This document shows, in pieces, positions 1 through 10,771 of a stretch of 46,006 nt of DNA. The stretch covers positions 1 through 46,006 of the forward strand of contig JAANBB010000332.1 of assembly GCA_014621425.1 (NCBI GenBank), written 5' to 3'. Each line of letters starts with the position of its first letter. The stretch's first letter is position 1. The notes beneath the pieces are model-generated. The model worked only from the letters and a program-made list of their open reading frames with translations. It made no database searches and had not been told where the DNA came from. Source of the DNA: Cylindrodendrum hubeiense. Its lineage: Eukaryota > Ascomycota > Sordariomycetes > Hypocreales > Nectriaceae. The translations under genes and the position numbers were made by a program.

Positions 1-130
1 GATGAGTTTACGTTGCGCCTCGAGAGCGGATGGGAAAGGTTCCGTGCATTGCATTCGAAGTGTGTTGGGGTGGCGGTGTGTGCGTCTGGGCGATTGTGCT
101 TGTAATGTGAAGCAAGATGGAGGAGGATGA

Positions 131-178
131 CGATGGGCGCGGATGGGCGCGGATGGGCGCGGATGGGCGTGGATGGGT
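131..178. repeat. 10-bp tandem repeat (GGATGGGCGC)
   Basis: About five head-to-tail copies of a 10-bp unit, GGATGGGCGC, with point changes in the first copy and the last two. It lies in non-coding DNA and looks like a minisatellite. Confidence 0.9.
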
Positions 179-965
179 AGCAGACAGACTTTGGGTGCCA
201 ATCGGGGGGCGGCACGTTGATGTCATTGATGGCTCTCTGCTGTTGATTGTGGCCATCCATCCCTTGACCCAACCACTCATCTAGCAAGCAAGCCATTACA
301 GATGTATACTGGCTGCAGCTGCAAGAATCGAAGTTGCTGGGTGGTCCGGCTGGATGGCCTTGATGACCCAGCCAGCGTGGTATGTACGCAGCAGGTAGCA
401 GGCCTCGCCGGGAGGAGCTCCACACATCTCTCTGATACAGGGACCAGGGCTGTGATAGCTTGGTGGTTGATTGTTCGTTGGGTTACTCCATCAGCTTCGC
501 CCGACGGTTCTCGTCATGGGCACACCATGGCACCGCAATGGCATGTCCCGTCGCGCGACGTGATTGCTCCAACAAGTGCCCAGCGCGTGGCGTATAGGTA
601 GTGAGTGAGTGAGTGAGTGTGTGGTGGGTGGTAAGGTGGCAATACATATGGAGTACTCGGTATGGTGTAATTAGTAGTCGTGGTCGTGGTCATCGTCGTG
701 GTCCTCGTCGTCGTGGCCCTGGGTTTATGTTTAGCCCTGGCCTGCTCACCTGCTGCCCTGCTGCCCCTGCTCGCCTCTCCTGCTGCCCTGCTGCAGCCCA
801 GGTCGGCGGTCGCCCGCTGGCCCGGAAATAAGACGAGCTAGCAACGTTGCTGTATCCGCTGGTTGGGCAGTTCGTCGTCGTCTAGTCTTTAGCGAGCCTG
901 GGATTGGTCGTCAAAGTATCGGGATGCCGTCTTGGGGCAAAAGGGTTAAAGCGCAAAAGAGCAGA

Positions 966-1019
966 AGCGCAACAGCGCAACAGCGCAACAGCGCCAAAGA
1001 GCCAAAGAGCCAAAGAGGG
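966..1019. repeat. Compound tandem repeat (AGCGCAAC then GAGCCAAA units)
   Basis: Three copies of an 8-bp AGCGCAAC unit run directly into about three copies of a GAGCCAAA-type unit. The region is non-coding. The change of unit in mid-array suggests slippage from a partly degenerate seed. Confidence 0.8.
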
Positions 1020-1033
1020 ACCCTTATTATTAT

Positions 1034-1082
1034 GGGACATTGCCATCGGGACATTGCCATTGGGACATTGCCATTGGGACAT
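1034..1082. repeat. 14-bp tandem repeat (GGGACATTGCCATY)
   Basis: Three full copies of GGGACATTGCCATC/T and half of a fourth are arranged head to tail. Only one base differs between the full copies, so the array is young or maintained. It lies about 580 bp upstream of the anion transporter start codon. Confidence 0.9.
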
Positions 1083-1660
1083 GACATACCTACATATACA
1101 TCCAGCAGGTCGCCGGCCGCACGCTGCCGTACACACATTTGATGGCGTCCTCTGGCCATCTGCCTGCTTAATTAGCGTGTGCTGTCTCTCGACCTGCCTC
1201 ATCCTTGGTCTATTTTCCCCATCTGCCCCCCTCATTGACTTCCCTTCTGGCTTCCTTGCGTCCCTAACCCGGCAGTCGGCGCCACCGTTTTTCTGGCTCA
1301 CAGATCTATCGCCCCCCTCCGCGCCAGATTCGCCCCATCTGAACTACGTCGATTCAACAGTCTCCGTCTCTGGCTGCGACTAGACAAGACAAGACAAGAC
1401 GGCCTCCCCCTTCTCCCGGGTTCTACTTATTCAAGCCTATTCAACACCTCTTGAGTTAAGCTTCTGTTAAAATCATTGCCCTCGTGGCCGCCAAAGTTAG
1501 AGTTGCCTAGTTTCACGCCCCCGGACAGGACCCGCCCTTCCGACGCCGCCATTCTCAACCTTCTCCGTGTCTGGCCCGACCGGCGCTTTCTCTTCCCAAT
1601 CCTTCCCATCACATCCAAAACAAAACACAACACAACCACGCCCTCCCGCCGTCAAGTCCG

Positions 1661-3843
1661 ATGGCATCATCCTCCGCTGGACGGGAGAAGATGCCTCCTC
1701 CGGAGCTGCACCCTTCCTCTCTCCAGGATCCCGCCCCCCTGAGGCCGCCCTCGGCGTCGCGGCAGCAGCGCCGGGGAGGGGATGCATGGTGGAAGATTCA
1801 CCTGTTCCGCGGCATGGTAAATGACGTCCGACGCAGGGCGCCCTACTATGTTAGTGATTGGAGAGATGCCTGGGACTATCGCGTCGTGCCGGCCACGGTG
1901 TACATGTACTTCGCCAAGTGAGTATCGGCCACGGGATCGGAATAGGACGAGAATAGGAGCAATTGGACGACTAACCTTCGCTCAGCATCCTGCCTGCTCT
2001 GGCCTTCTCCCTCGACATGTTCCAGAAGACAGGCTCCAACTACGGAGTTAACGAAGTCCTGCTGGCTTCCGTCCTCGGATCCATCGTCTTCTCCCTGTTT
2101 TCCGCGCAACCCCTCGTCATTGTCGGCGTAACCGGTCCCATCACCGTCTTCAACTAGTAAGCCGCCATCTTGAGAAAGTTCTGGGCACGTTTCGAGGCTC
2201 ACTAGGCTGGATAGCACCGTCTACGATATTATGAAACCTACAGGTGTCAACTACATTGGCTTCATGTGCTGGATTGGCATGTAAGTCACAACAAGTCCCC
2301 CCCCTTTCCCCCCTTCTCGTTCTCCTGGTATACAGTCCACATCATGTAATCACAAAACTGACATCAACCAGCTGGTCTCTGATCCTCCACTGGATTCTCG
2401 CCATCACCAACTCGTGCAACTGGCTCCGCTGGGTCACTCGCTTCCCCTGCGACATCTTCGGCTTCTACGTTGCCTTCATCTACCTACAAAAAGGAATCCA
2501 GGTCCTCCAGCGCCTCGGCGACGACGCCGCCTTCTACCTCTCCATTGTCTCTGCCCTCCTCGTCTTCATGGTCGCCTATCTCTGTGGCGAGCTCGGCACC
2601 AGTAGCCTCTTCCGACACCCTATCCGCGTCTTTCTCAAGGACTACGGCACCCCGCTTACCCTCATATTCTTCACCGGCTTTGTGCACATAGGGCGGATGG
2701 CAAAGATTGACCTTGAAGTCTTGCCAACTAGCGACGCCTTTATGCCCACGAGCGATCGTGACTGGCTTGTCAGGTTTTGGGACCTGAGTGTTGGAGAGAT
2801 CTTTACAGCGCTCCCCTTTGCCATTCTCTTGACCATTCTGTTCTGGTTCGACCATAACGGTACGTGGTGCTGCATAGTAATACCCAAGTATCTCTAACTG
2901 ACAACCCTTAGTCTCCTCCCTCATTGCCCAAGGTAGCGAATTCCCCCTCCGAAAACCCGCCGGCTTCCACTGGGATCTCTTCCTCCTTGGCCTTACCACC
3001 GGTGTCGCTGGCATCCTCGGCTTGCCCTTCCCCAACGGCCTCATCCCCCAGGCCCCCTTCCATACCGAGTCACTCTGCGTCACAAAGCCCGTCAAGGACG
3101 TCGACGAGCACGGCAACGAAAAAGAAGGACATTACTCCTTTCAGACCGCCCACGTCGTCGAACAGCGATTCTCCAACTTCGCCCAGGGGCTTCTCACGCT
3201 CGGCACCATGTCAGGCCCTCTTCTTGTTGTCATCCACCTCATCCCCCACGGTGTCCTTGCCGGTCTTTTCTTCGTCATGGGAATCCAAGCCCTCGAGGGC
3301 AATGGAATCACCTCCAAGCTCGTCTTCCTCATCCGCGACAAGGCCCTCACCTCGTCTGCCTCTCCACTGCGCCAGATTCATCGCCGCTCTGCAATTTGGA
3401 TCTTCGTCCTTATTGAACTTATCGGCTTTGGAGCCACCTTCGCCATCACCCAGACCGTTGCCGCCGTCGGCTTTCCCGTATTCATCATGGCCCTGATCCC
3501 TATCCGTGCCTTGCTGTTACCTCGTATCTTTAGCCAAGAGGAACTCGCCGCTCTCGACGAGCCCACCGCCTCGCCCTTTACTATGGAGGGCATCGGTGGT
3601 GTTTGGGGCGGTGGAAAGGATGACGACCCGAGCGACGAGACTTCAGTCGCGCCCAGTCGAGCGTCCTCTAGCCGCGATCCGCGGCATCGTACTGACCGTC
3701 GTGATAGCGTCTTTGCTCACCCCGGTGCGCCACGAAAGAGCCAGGAGGACCTGGCGGAGCTGGGACAGGTTCAGTCTGGGCGCAGCACTGCGACTCGGAG
3801 GAGAAGTGTCGAAAGGCGAGCCCAACGATTGTCAGACAAATAG
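1661..3843 (+). CDS. Bor1-type anion transporter (SLC4 / HCO3- transporter family)
   Basis: Multi-pass membrane transporter of the SLC4-like family. Fungal members such as yeast Bor1 export borate or other anions at the plasma or vacuolar membrane. I infer five exons: 1661-1917, 1986-2156, 2215-2280, 2372-2859 and 2912-3843. All introns have GT..AG borders and the joined frame is 637 residues, normal for fungal Bor1-like proteins. The N-terminus has the conserved FRGMVNDVRRRAPYY segment (about 49-63), followed by VPATVYMYFANILPALAF. The anion-site region QPLVIVGVTGP (127-137) is intact. Several hydrophobic helices follow, including IPHGVLAGLFFVMGIQAL in the last exon. The last roughly 80 residues are a basic, Ser-rich cytosolic tail. 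The start is the first ATG in frame and leads straight into the conserved region. The gene converges on tof1. The transported substrate cannot be told from sequence. Confidence 0.93.
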
Positions 3844-4268
3844 GCACTCTATAAAAGGGATGGCGTTCTCGTGAGTGTACCAATAATTCACTCGGTTATT
3901 GGCTACATTGGAGATCTGGACCCCATGTGCCGCGTCTCTGCGAGGATATACGGGGGCGGTGCCAATTCATTTAGCGACTCATATATCAAAGCATGGATGG
4001 AGCGTGTATACCCCTATTTTGGACGGAATGAATGATTGATAGGAAGCATGTTCAATAAGACATAAAATGGAAGTTTAGAGAGACCAGCAAGGCTGTTCAC
4101 GCAATGGTGGAAACATAATGAAGAATGGAAGAATTTATACCAACATGACTGCTAGCTGATATCATGCGTCATGTATTAAACCTGTCATACACCTAACCAC
4201 CGTCAAAGGCTCCAATATCATGCAGCCCAAAGATAACCTAAACGCCGGCTCGTCCTAGATCAAGTCTG
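3844..4268. other. Convergent 3' region between the transporter and tof1
   Basis: A 425-bp AT-richer interval between two stop codons that face each other. It must hold both 3' UTRs. AATAAG/ATAAAA-type sequences near 4050-4066 are plausible poly(A) elements for the transporter. I see no separate gene. Confidence 0.6.
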
Positions 4269-7200
4269 CTATTCATCATCATCACTGTCTATGACAAATC
4301 CACCACGCACTCTCGGCCGCCTCACCACCGGCGCCACGTCTTCATCGTCCTCTGCAGCCTCCGGTTCTGGTTCCGGCTCCGGCTCTTTGCCTGTACCGCC
4401 CATCTTGACATCCTCATCCGGCTCCGAGTTCTCCACGCTAACTCGCCGCCGCTTCCGGGCCTCGCCGTCGCTGCCATCCGGCGGCGTGTCCTCTGTCTCG
4501 TCGGCAGCCTCTTGACTGCTTATGGCCTTGCGCAACAATTCTTGGGCGTCACCTGCATCATCTTCGGAGCTGTCGTCGTCGGAGCTGTCGTCGTCGGAGC
4601 TGACATCCAGTACCGGCGCACGCTTCTTCTTTGGCACAGGGACAGCCTCGATGATGCCAGCTGTAGCCTTTGCAGCCTTGTCAGCCTTTATGGCAATCTC
4701 CCGCTCTTTAGCAAAGAATTCCTTGTCTTCATCCGAGTCGAACTCGTCGTCGCCATCATGAACGTACAGCGCCGACTTGATACGGCGAGCCTTTTCAGCC
4801 TCTCTCTCACGACGCTTTAGCGCTTTCTCTTCTACCACTTTATCATCGATTTCCTCAACAGCGCTGCTCCGGCGAAGGCGCTTGCGCGTTTTCTTGGGCT
4901 TCTTTTCCTCGTCGATGACCTTGCGGGTAGTAGGACCACCCATGGGGAAGAGACCGTCGTCTGGCTCGCCTTCCTCGTCGTCGTCGAAGACGGCCTTCTT
5001 ACGAGGGACCGTCTTGCGTTTGAGCTGGTTCTCAGCGAGGACGCCCTCCTCAAAGGTCGGCGGGCTGAATTCGGCTTGGTTGATGTAGTGGAGGGTGTCT
5101 TTGAGATCGTCCGCAGGCACATCGGCCGGGATCATCCATGCAGACTCTGGAGTCTCATCTGCGGCCGATCCGAGAAGTTTGAAGTCGGACAGGGTCATTA
5201 GAAGGCGGAGATGCGAGTTCTTGAACATTGCTGTTCGTTGTGTACTGTCATCAGCACGGATAACTACTTTCAGTCAGTCAGTTGTTCTTGCTACGCGGAT
5301 GATTTACACTTACCGATCATAGGGGGCGACTTTAGCTCTCGCTCCGCCGGCTGTTCCTCTTCTCCATCTTGGGGAGGTTCGGCAGATTGCATCGCCTCTT
5401 CCGCCGCCGCCCAAGCACGTCGTTCGCTCTCGGCATCAGTGAGGATCTGCTTCACCCAGCCGATATGATCTGCCTGGTTCTTGTCTAGCAGCGCACCCAC
5501 CACAATTGCGATCTGGCGATCCTTCTCTTCAGTGTTCTCGAAGATGAGCTCAGCGCCTGGTTTTGCCTTGCTCGCGGTAGAAACAGTCTGTCTCTCGTAC
5601 CCATACTCCAAGAAGAATGCAGTGCTTTGTAGCTTGCTGAAGAGCATCTCGACGATGAGCTCTGGCCGCTGCTTGATCTTCTTGAAACATCGACGCAGGA
5701 TCTGCTTGACTAATTCTTCCCACTCCTTGAACATGCTGTTAGACTTTTCCAACGCCGAGGGACCCTTGACCATGTTGTAAAAGAGGTGGATGATGTCTAC
5801 GCGGAAGAGCATGACACTCATTTCCTGCTTGAAGGCCACGCGATAGAAGTACCGGTGTACACGCTTGAGCTGTGTTTCGTCCATGTCGTGGTAGAACTTG
5901 GTAAACTTAACGAACGTGTCGACGACTCCTTGAGGCGTGAACCGGGAGCAAAATCGGTGAAAGTCGAACTTGCGCTCCTTGGCCGTGCGCTCAGCTGACT
6001 CCTCATCATTTTCTGAACCGTCGTTCTCGTCGTCATTGTTGTCTCCGGCGCCCTGTTCATCTGCCTTCTTCTTCCGGCGTGTCCGCTTCCGCGAGCGGAC
6101 TTGCATATCCGCGTTCTGCTTCGAATAGGCCTCTAAGATACGAAGGAAGTGGTGAACTAACTCGGTGGAAGCATCAAGATAGTTGAAACCTTGGTCCTTG
6201 TAGGTTCTAATAATATTCGCAATGATGTCGTGAGTAGCTTCTTCGTAGAAAAGACGGCTGAGGACGTTCTCAGCAATCTCCTCATCGTCCTCGTTGCCAG
6301 AATCAGCCATCTCCTGGACCGTAAGGAGAATCTGTGTAAAGCAACGCATCACTGCGGTCAACTCATTCCAGTCCTTGTACTCATAAGACTCGTGCAGCGC
6401 CTTATTCAATGTGATAAACATCTCTTGGTTAAGAACAGCAGCCACGAGGTTGAAGCTGCTGACTTCTTCAGTACTCTTGCTCTCTGACTTCTTCTTGGAC
6501 TTGCGTCTCATGCGCTCAGCGTCCAGGAACCAGGCCACCAAGTAGAAGAACTGTCGTCGGTGATACTGCATCACATGGGACGCTTCACGGTCGATAGTTT
6601 TTCGGATATGCAAGAAAAGAGGGTTGAAACCGGAATCGAGGAATTCCTCAACAAATGAACGAAGCTGGTCACTTGCCCTCGAATTGAGCTTCACCGGAAG
6701 TCCAAGATCCTGCTCGTCCTTGTCGGCCTTTCGAGTTCTGCGAGGGGGTCGGAAAGTTTTGACGCTGTCAATCTTCTTGTTCCGAGTCGCGGCATCGGCG
6801 AGAGCATCCTGCCCTGACAGCGATGACATCTTGCCATCTTCGCGCTTTACCCAGATCATTGTACCAAAACGATTGTGTCGGGTGGGCCCTTTGCGATTGA
6901 CGGCCTTGAGCATCGATGATTCCTTTTCCATCATAGCAGAGAGTTCTCCAGTCCTGGCCTTGCTCAGTTGTTGTTCGTTCATGAATAGCTTCTCGGCGTT
7001 GACCTGCTTGACCAGGTGATATATGATTTCCATTACGGTTGTATCTTCGGTCCTGAAATCTTCGCCCATGTTCGACGCAAGTGTGAGAATAACAAGGAAG
7101 ATGTCTTGGTAGGAGAAGGCGTCGACAGTGGCGGATCTTGAGATTTGCGACTCGTCGCCGTCGTATTTGACGTTGGGAGGCGGTTCGATCATGGCCATGT

Positions 7201-7824
7201 TGCGCAGGAAGAAGAGCACCAGCTTGATGATGCCATGGTCTCGAGGCGTTCGGTCGCCGATTGGAACAGCCATGGAAGGAAGTGCCACTCGAACGGCCGT
7301 GTGGAGGATACGGGCTCCGTCGAAGTTGATGATGGCCCGCTTGTATCCCACCTGCGTCAACTCGAGGACGGGGATGTGACGGTGGTGGTTGACCGTCATG
7401 CGTTCCCGATCCTTCTCCATGGGCCACGTCAGAGGTACCATGACCTCGAAGCAGGCCATGGCTATCTTGGACTTGAACTTGTTGTCCATGGCGTTCTCGG
7501 GCCATGTCGCAAGGATGGGGAGCAGGTCACCCTCGATCAGGTTCGCCTCGAAGGTGCATCGCGCAACATCCATGCGGTTCGTCTTTTCGTCGTAGAATCG
7601 GATCCATCGTTTGATATCGCGCAGAACCTCGAGGGCGTCGTCTCCGAGTCGGTATCGGCCATCATCGTCGGCGCCAATACCACCAAGCTAGAGGGTCCAT
7701 CAGCATCTCTCCTTTCTCGATGCAACCTAGAGTTAAAGGGATAACTTACGGCAGAAACAAGACTGTTGATGTGGGCTCGAACTTCTGGATGGACAATGTC
7801 CGTGATGCCATCAGCGAGCTCCAT
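4269..7824 (-). CDS. tof1: Tof1/Swi1 (Timeless) replication-fork protection protein
   Basis: Timeless-family subunit of the fork protection complex. With its Csm3/Swi3 (Tipin) partner it travels with the replisome, stabilises paused forks and signals to the S-phase checkpoint. Three exons are inferred: 7824-7750, 7687-5314 and 5263-4269, giving 1147 residues, a usual size for fungal Tof1. The TIMELESS domain covers roughly residues 40-330 and includes [15 protein letters not shown] and the [14 protein letters not shown] stretch. An acidic, Asp/Glu-rich loop lies near 570-595. The C-terminal third is acidic and lysine-rich, with SSDDD repeats near 1040 and an EPEPEPEPE run, and ends in DSDDDE. 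The first exon encodes [20 protein letters not shown], the usual start of the family. The acceptor of the second intron is a tandem AAGTAG, so one valine may be optional. The promoter is shared with the dehydrogenase gene. Confidence 0.95.
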
Positions 7825-7940
7825 GATTGCGTGTCGACAGCTTCTACGCTGCTGTTGTGAGCATCATATGTCGTGGGGCTCACATTCGGAGCTCAAAATG
7901 TTGCTAGAGTGGTCCCGCCTCTGTGGTCTGGCCCAGGAAC

Positions 7941-7956
7941 ACGCGTTGAGACGCGT
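7941..7956 (-). promoter_or_regulatory. Paired MluI cell-cycle boxes (ACGCGT x2)
   Basis: Two perfect ACGCGT hexamers start at 7941 and 7951, one DNA helical turn apart, about 117-132 bp upstream of the tof1 start codon. ACGCGT is the MCB element bound by MBF-type (Mbp1/Swi6, Res/Cdc10) complexes that switch on replication genes at G1/S in yeasts. The match of site and gene function is the argument. Binding is inferred, not shown. Confidence 0.55.
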
Positions 7957-7990
7957 AAAGTCTGGACGTGTTAATGGGTGGGACGCGAGC

Positions 7991-8020
7991 GATAAGATAA
8001 CGGTTGCCGAGATAAGATAA
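7991..8020. promoter_or_regulatory. Two GATAAGATAA repeats 20 bp apart
   Basis: The same 10-mer, GATAAGATAA, occurs at 7991-8000 and 8011-8020, and each copy carries two overlapping GATA cores. The 20-bp period is close to two helical turns, so both copies face the same side of the DNA. HGATAR sites are bound by fungal GATA factors such as AreA/NIT2 and SreA. The gene controlled could be tof1, the dehydrogenase, or both. Confidence 0.45.
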
Positions 8021-8089
8021 GGCCAAAACGGCAGGCAATGGCTCGGCATTGGAGGAGCACTCGGGGTTTGGCGGCTTCTCCGGCCCATG

Positions 8090-8095
8090 CCGAGG
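8090..8095. promoter_or_regulatory. CCGAGG (reverse CCTCGG) FarA/FarB-type site
   Basis: CCTCGG is the core bound by the FarA and FarB activators of fatty-acid catabolism in Aspergillus. Here it lies on the minus strand, 85 bp upstream of a beta-oxidation-type dehydrogenase start codon. A 6-mer on either strand occurs by chance about once every 2 kb, so this is only suggestive. Confidence 0.35.
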
Positions 8096-8179
8096 TTACC
8101 CGCGCTACCTATGAACGTATGGGGAACTTACAAGCGAGACACAACCTCCCAACTTCAACTCCATCTCCCTCAATCAAAA

Positions 8180-9258
8180 ATGGCTGCCTCGCTTCTTCGT
8201 ACGAGATCATTGGGTGCCGCGCGCCAGGTGCGCTGCTTCAGCTCCTCTCCCCGGCAACATGCCGCCGCTGAAGTCAAGAGATTGGGCGTCATCGGCGCTG
8301 GCCAGATGGTTGGTTCACACGAGACTCACATGTCGAGGGGAAGCGTCAGCTCAACTAACATCCACGCAGGGACTGGGAATCGCTCTTGTGGCGGCTCAAA
8401 GGGCCAAGGTTCCAATCACCCTGATTGATACATCTGAGAAGAGTTTGGAGAAGGGCCTTGCTTTTGCTGGTACGGAGCAATGCTCCCCCATTGCGTCTCA
8501 CTCGAGCTCGTAGCTGACGCCACGTAGATAAGCTCCTCGCCAAAGATGTTTCCAAGTCTAGGCTCACTCAGGAGCAAGCTGACCAGGCTCGCTCTCTTCT
8601 GACCACTAGCACCAAGATGGAGGATCTCTCCTCCGTTGACTTTGTCATCGAGGCCGTCCCCGAGATCCCCAACCTCAAGTTCGACATCTTCAGCAAGCTG
8701 GCGCAGATCTGCCCCAAGCATGCTATCCTGGCTACCAACACATCCTCCATCTCCATCACTCGCATCGCCGCAGCCACCACCACTGATCCCAGGGACACTT
8801 CCGCCTCCTCCCGAGTCGTCTCCACCCACTTCATGAACCCCGTGCCTATCCAGAAGGGTGTCGAAATCATCAGCGGCCTACAGACCAGCCAGGACACCCT
8901 CGACACTGCTGTTGAGTTCTGTAAGAAGATGGGAAAGATTACCTCCGTGTCGGCCGACTCGCCTGGTTTCTTGGCCAACCGCATTCTGATGCCCTACATC
9001 AACGAGGCCATCATCTGCCTTGAGACGGGCGTCGGTGATCGTGACTCCATCGATTCCATCATGAAGAATGGCACCAATGTTCCCATGGGCCCGCTGCAGC
9101 TCGCCGATTTCATTGGTTTGGACACGTGCCTGGCCATCATGAGGGTCCTATATGAGGAGACGGCCGACTCCAAGTACAGGCCGAGCGTGTTGTTGAAGAA
9201 GATGGTGGACGCTGGCTGGATGGGCAAGAAGAGTGGCAAGGGTTTCTACGATTATTGA
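8180..9258 (+). CDS. Mitochondrial 3-hydroxyacyl-CoA (3-hydroxybutyryl-CoA) dehydrogenase
   Basis: NAD-dependent oxidation of (S)-3-hydroxyacyl-CoA to 3-oxoacyl-CoA, the third step of beta-oxidation, here probably for short chains. Three exons (8180-8308, 8370-8469, 8528-9258) give 319 residues, the size of a stand-alone HADH-type enzyme. The first 25 residues are rich in Arg, Ser and Ala with no acid, a typical mitochondrial presequence. The NAD-binding motif GVIGAGQMGLG lies at 36-46 and is split by intron 1. The catalytic His is H177 in THFMNPVP. Glu189 lies 12 residues later and Asn227 (in FLANR) 50 residues later, the same spacing as His158/Glu170/Asn208 of human HADH as I recall it. The C-terminus WMGKKSGKGFYDY is canonical for the family. 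The first intron uses the weaker donor GTTGGT. The exact chain-length preference cannot be read from sequence. Confidence 0.93.
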
Positions 9259-9346
9259 TTGAGGATTTCACGCATGCGTCAAGAACGTGTCTTCCATGGA
9301 ATGATTGTTAAACTATGACACCAAAAGTGCTCTGTATTAGTTTGTC

Positions 9347-9352
9347 AATAAA
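9347..9352 (+). terminator. AATAAA poly(A) signal
   Basis: A perfect AATAAA lies 89 bp after the stop codon of the dehydrogenase gene, in a T/A-rich context. It is a plausible 3' end-formation signal for that gene. Confidence 0.55.
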
Positions 9353-9419
9353 GTGATCGGGCTAATCAACCTAATCCATTGAACGCATTCATGACCCGCG
9401 GGGCTTCCAAGTCCTCGGT

Positions 9420-10565
9420 CCATTATTTTATTTAACAAACTTCAGGGGGATGTTCTAATTATAATAGCATGGTTTAATTGACCTCTTAGGGTTGCGCACC
9501 TTTTACATCTAGTAGCTCTGCTCTAACCAACGCGTTGTTCTTCACGATTTGACACTATTCCAGGGTAGGTAAGAATGCAACTGGAATTGACAAAAATATC
9601 ATCAAAATCGACTTAATTTTCACCCTGGTAAAATTGGGTTGCATAACGTCGGTTATTGGAACAGTCAGCTAACGCTGTTGTGTGCTCCATGAAACGGGGG
9701 ATATATAGTTGGAACACCTAGATTATCGTACATCACGAGGGAACAAGATCACAGGAGATTATCTTATCTCTACAACGTAATTTCTGAAAATATATCAAAG
9801 CTATGTCTGTTCTCTATAACCGACGGAGGGATTCAATTACCCTTGAATTATAGCAATGACGCCATCTGAGCAGTGCGACGGTAAACACAAAGTATTCAGA
9901 AGGTCAAGTACTGTATGGGAATGAACAATTTGGGTTAAAACACATCGAGTCAAGGTTATCGGTATGCCTTGTATTGAACAAAAGCCCGTCTGACTAAATG
10001 AGGTACGAATTGATAATAGATTAGTATGCGAGATGCTTAGACCTCACTTGGACACATGCATTCGCCGCTAATATAGCATAACTATTTAATTGACGTTAAG
10101 TGCACGCCGAATTTGGCATCGCTCGTGGTTGAGAAAGCCCGTTTGGCGATTTCAGTGTCTATTGAACAGGACAATCGTTAATATACAACAGGGGCACATT
10201 GCCACTATGAAGACTAAAAATATCCCGATCAACATCAAAACGGTTCTTACGCATCATCGCGGCTGGAGTAGCCAAGTCTGGACCAGTTCCAAAACTGGAA
10301 ACCCCACTTGCTAATTGATCCTTATCGGAAATCGACTCGAGGACGTTGGATTTTCCGTTGAGTCGGCAGTAAAAAAAAGGAATCTCGCCACTCCAGTTTT
10401 AGATAGATATGATAGCGCCCTGAACCCGGACCCAAAAATAGCCACTCCCGCGATCGGCGCCGTGATGTTTGAAATACAGCTATTTCTGGTTCGTTTCGAT
10501 CACGATTTAGAAGGGGCGAGATCTGGATTAATGAGCCCATTCTATCCTAGCTTCCCTGAACTATA
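9420..10565. other. AT-rich gene-free block
   Basis: Hand counts of sampled 60-base lines give about 37-47% G+C here, clearly below the flanking DNA. No frame longer than about 80 codons is present and none resembles a transposase or reverse transcriptase. I see no clear terminal repeats or target-site duplication. It could be an old mobile element decayed by repeat-induced mutation, or simply an AT-rich spacer. Simple dinucleotide inspection did not give a clear RIP signature. Confidence 0.5.
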
Positions 10566-10771
10566 GCATCATCCCCCCTCCGTGTTTGGCAATGATCGCG
10601 GCTTGTAGGTCCGCAAGGTACGTTACATGATGTGTGGGGGTTGCCATCCACAACGGAGTGTATCTAAGCCACCACAGGGTTAGATGCTCACCGCCACAGA
10701 ATTACAATGGAAACATCAATCCATTGATCATATGGCCAAAATAGGGCCAGACGTGCATGTAAGGGGATGAT

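Larger units (their letters stand above)
1..1660. other. Upstream DNA with short tandem repeats, no gene seen
   Basis: I see no convincing coding region. Open frames on both strands are short, overlap each other and have low-complexity composition. Several short tandem repeats are present and listed separately. The last few hundred bases before position 1661 are pyrimidine-rich (many CCC/TTC/CTC runs), as is usual for fungal promoters and 5' leaders, and probably belong to the anion transporter gene that follows. The first few hundred bases could be the flank of a gene outside the window. Confidence 0.6.

Noticed and set aside
2484..3116. 210-codon minus-strand frame inside the anion transporter
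   Set aside because: It is antisense to well-conserved transporter exons. Such shadows are expected opposite GC-rich coding DNA.
6768..7505. 245-codon minus-strand frame overlapping tof1
   Set aside because: It is the same strand shifted by one base. The Timeless sequence in the other phase is unambiguous.
1661..9258. Functional cluster of transporter, tof1 and dehydrogenase
   Set aside because: The three proteins have unrelated roles (membrane transport, replication, beta-oxidation) and mixed orientation. There is no sign of a metabolic cluster.
10258..10320. tRNA-like segment (GGCTGGAGTAGCCAAGTCTGG...)
   Set aside because: There is no matching acceptor stem, no GGTTCRANYCC B-box and no cloverleaf.
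9545..10565. DNA transposon in the AT-rich block
   Set aside because: I looked for terminal inverted repeats, target-site duplications and transposase motifs and found none I could defend. It is reported only as an AT-rich block.
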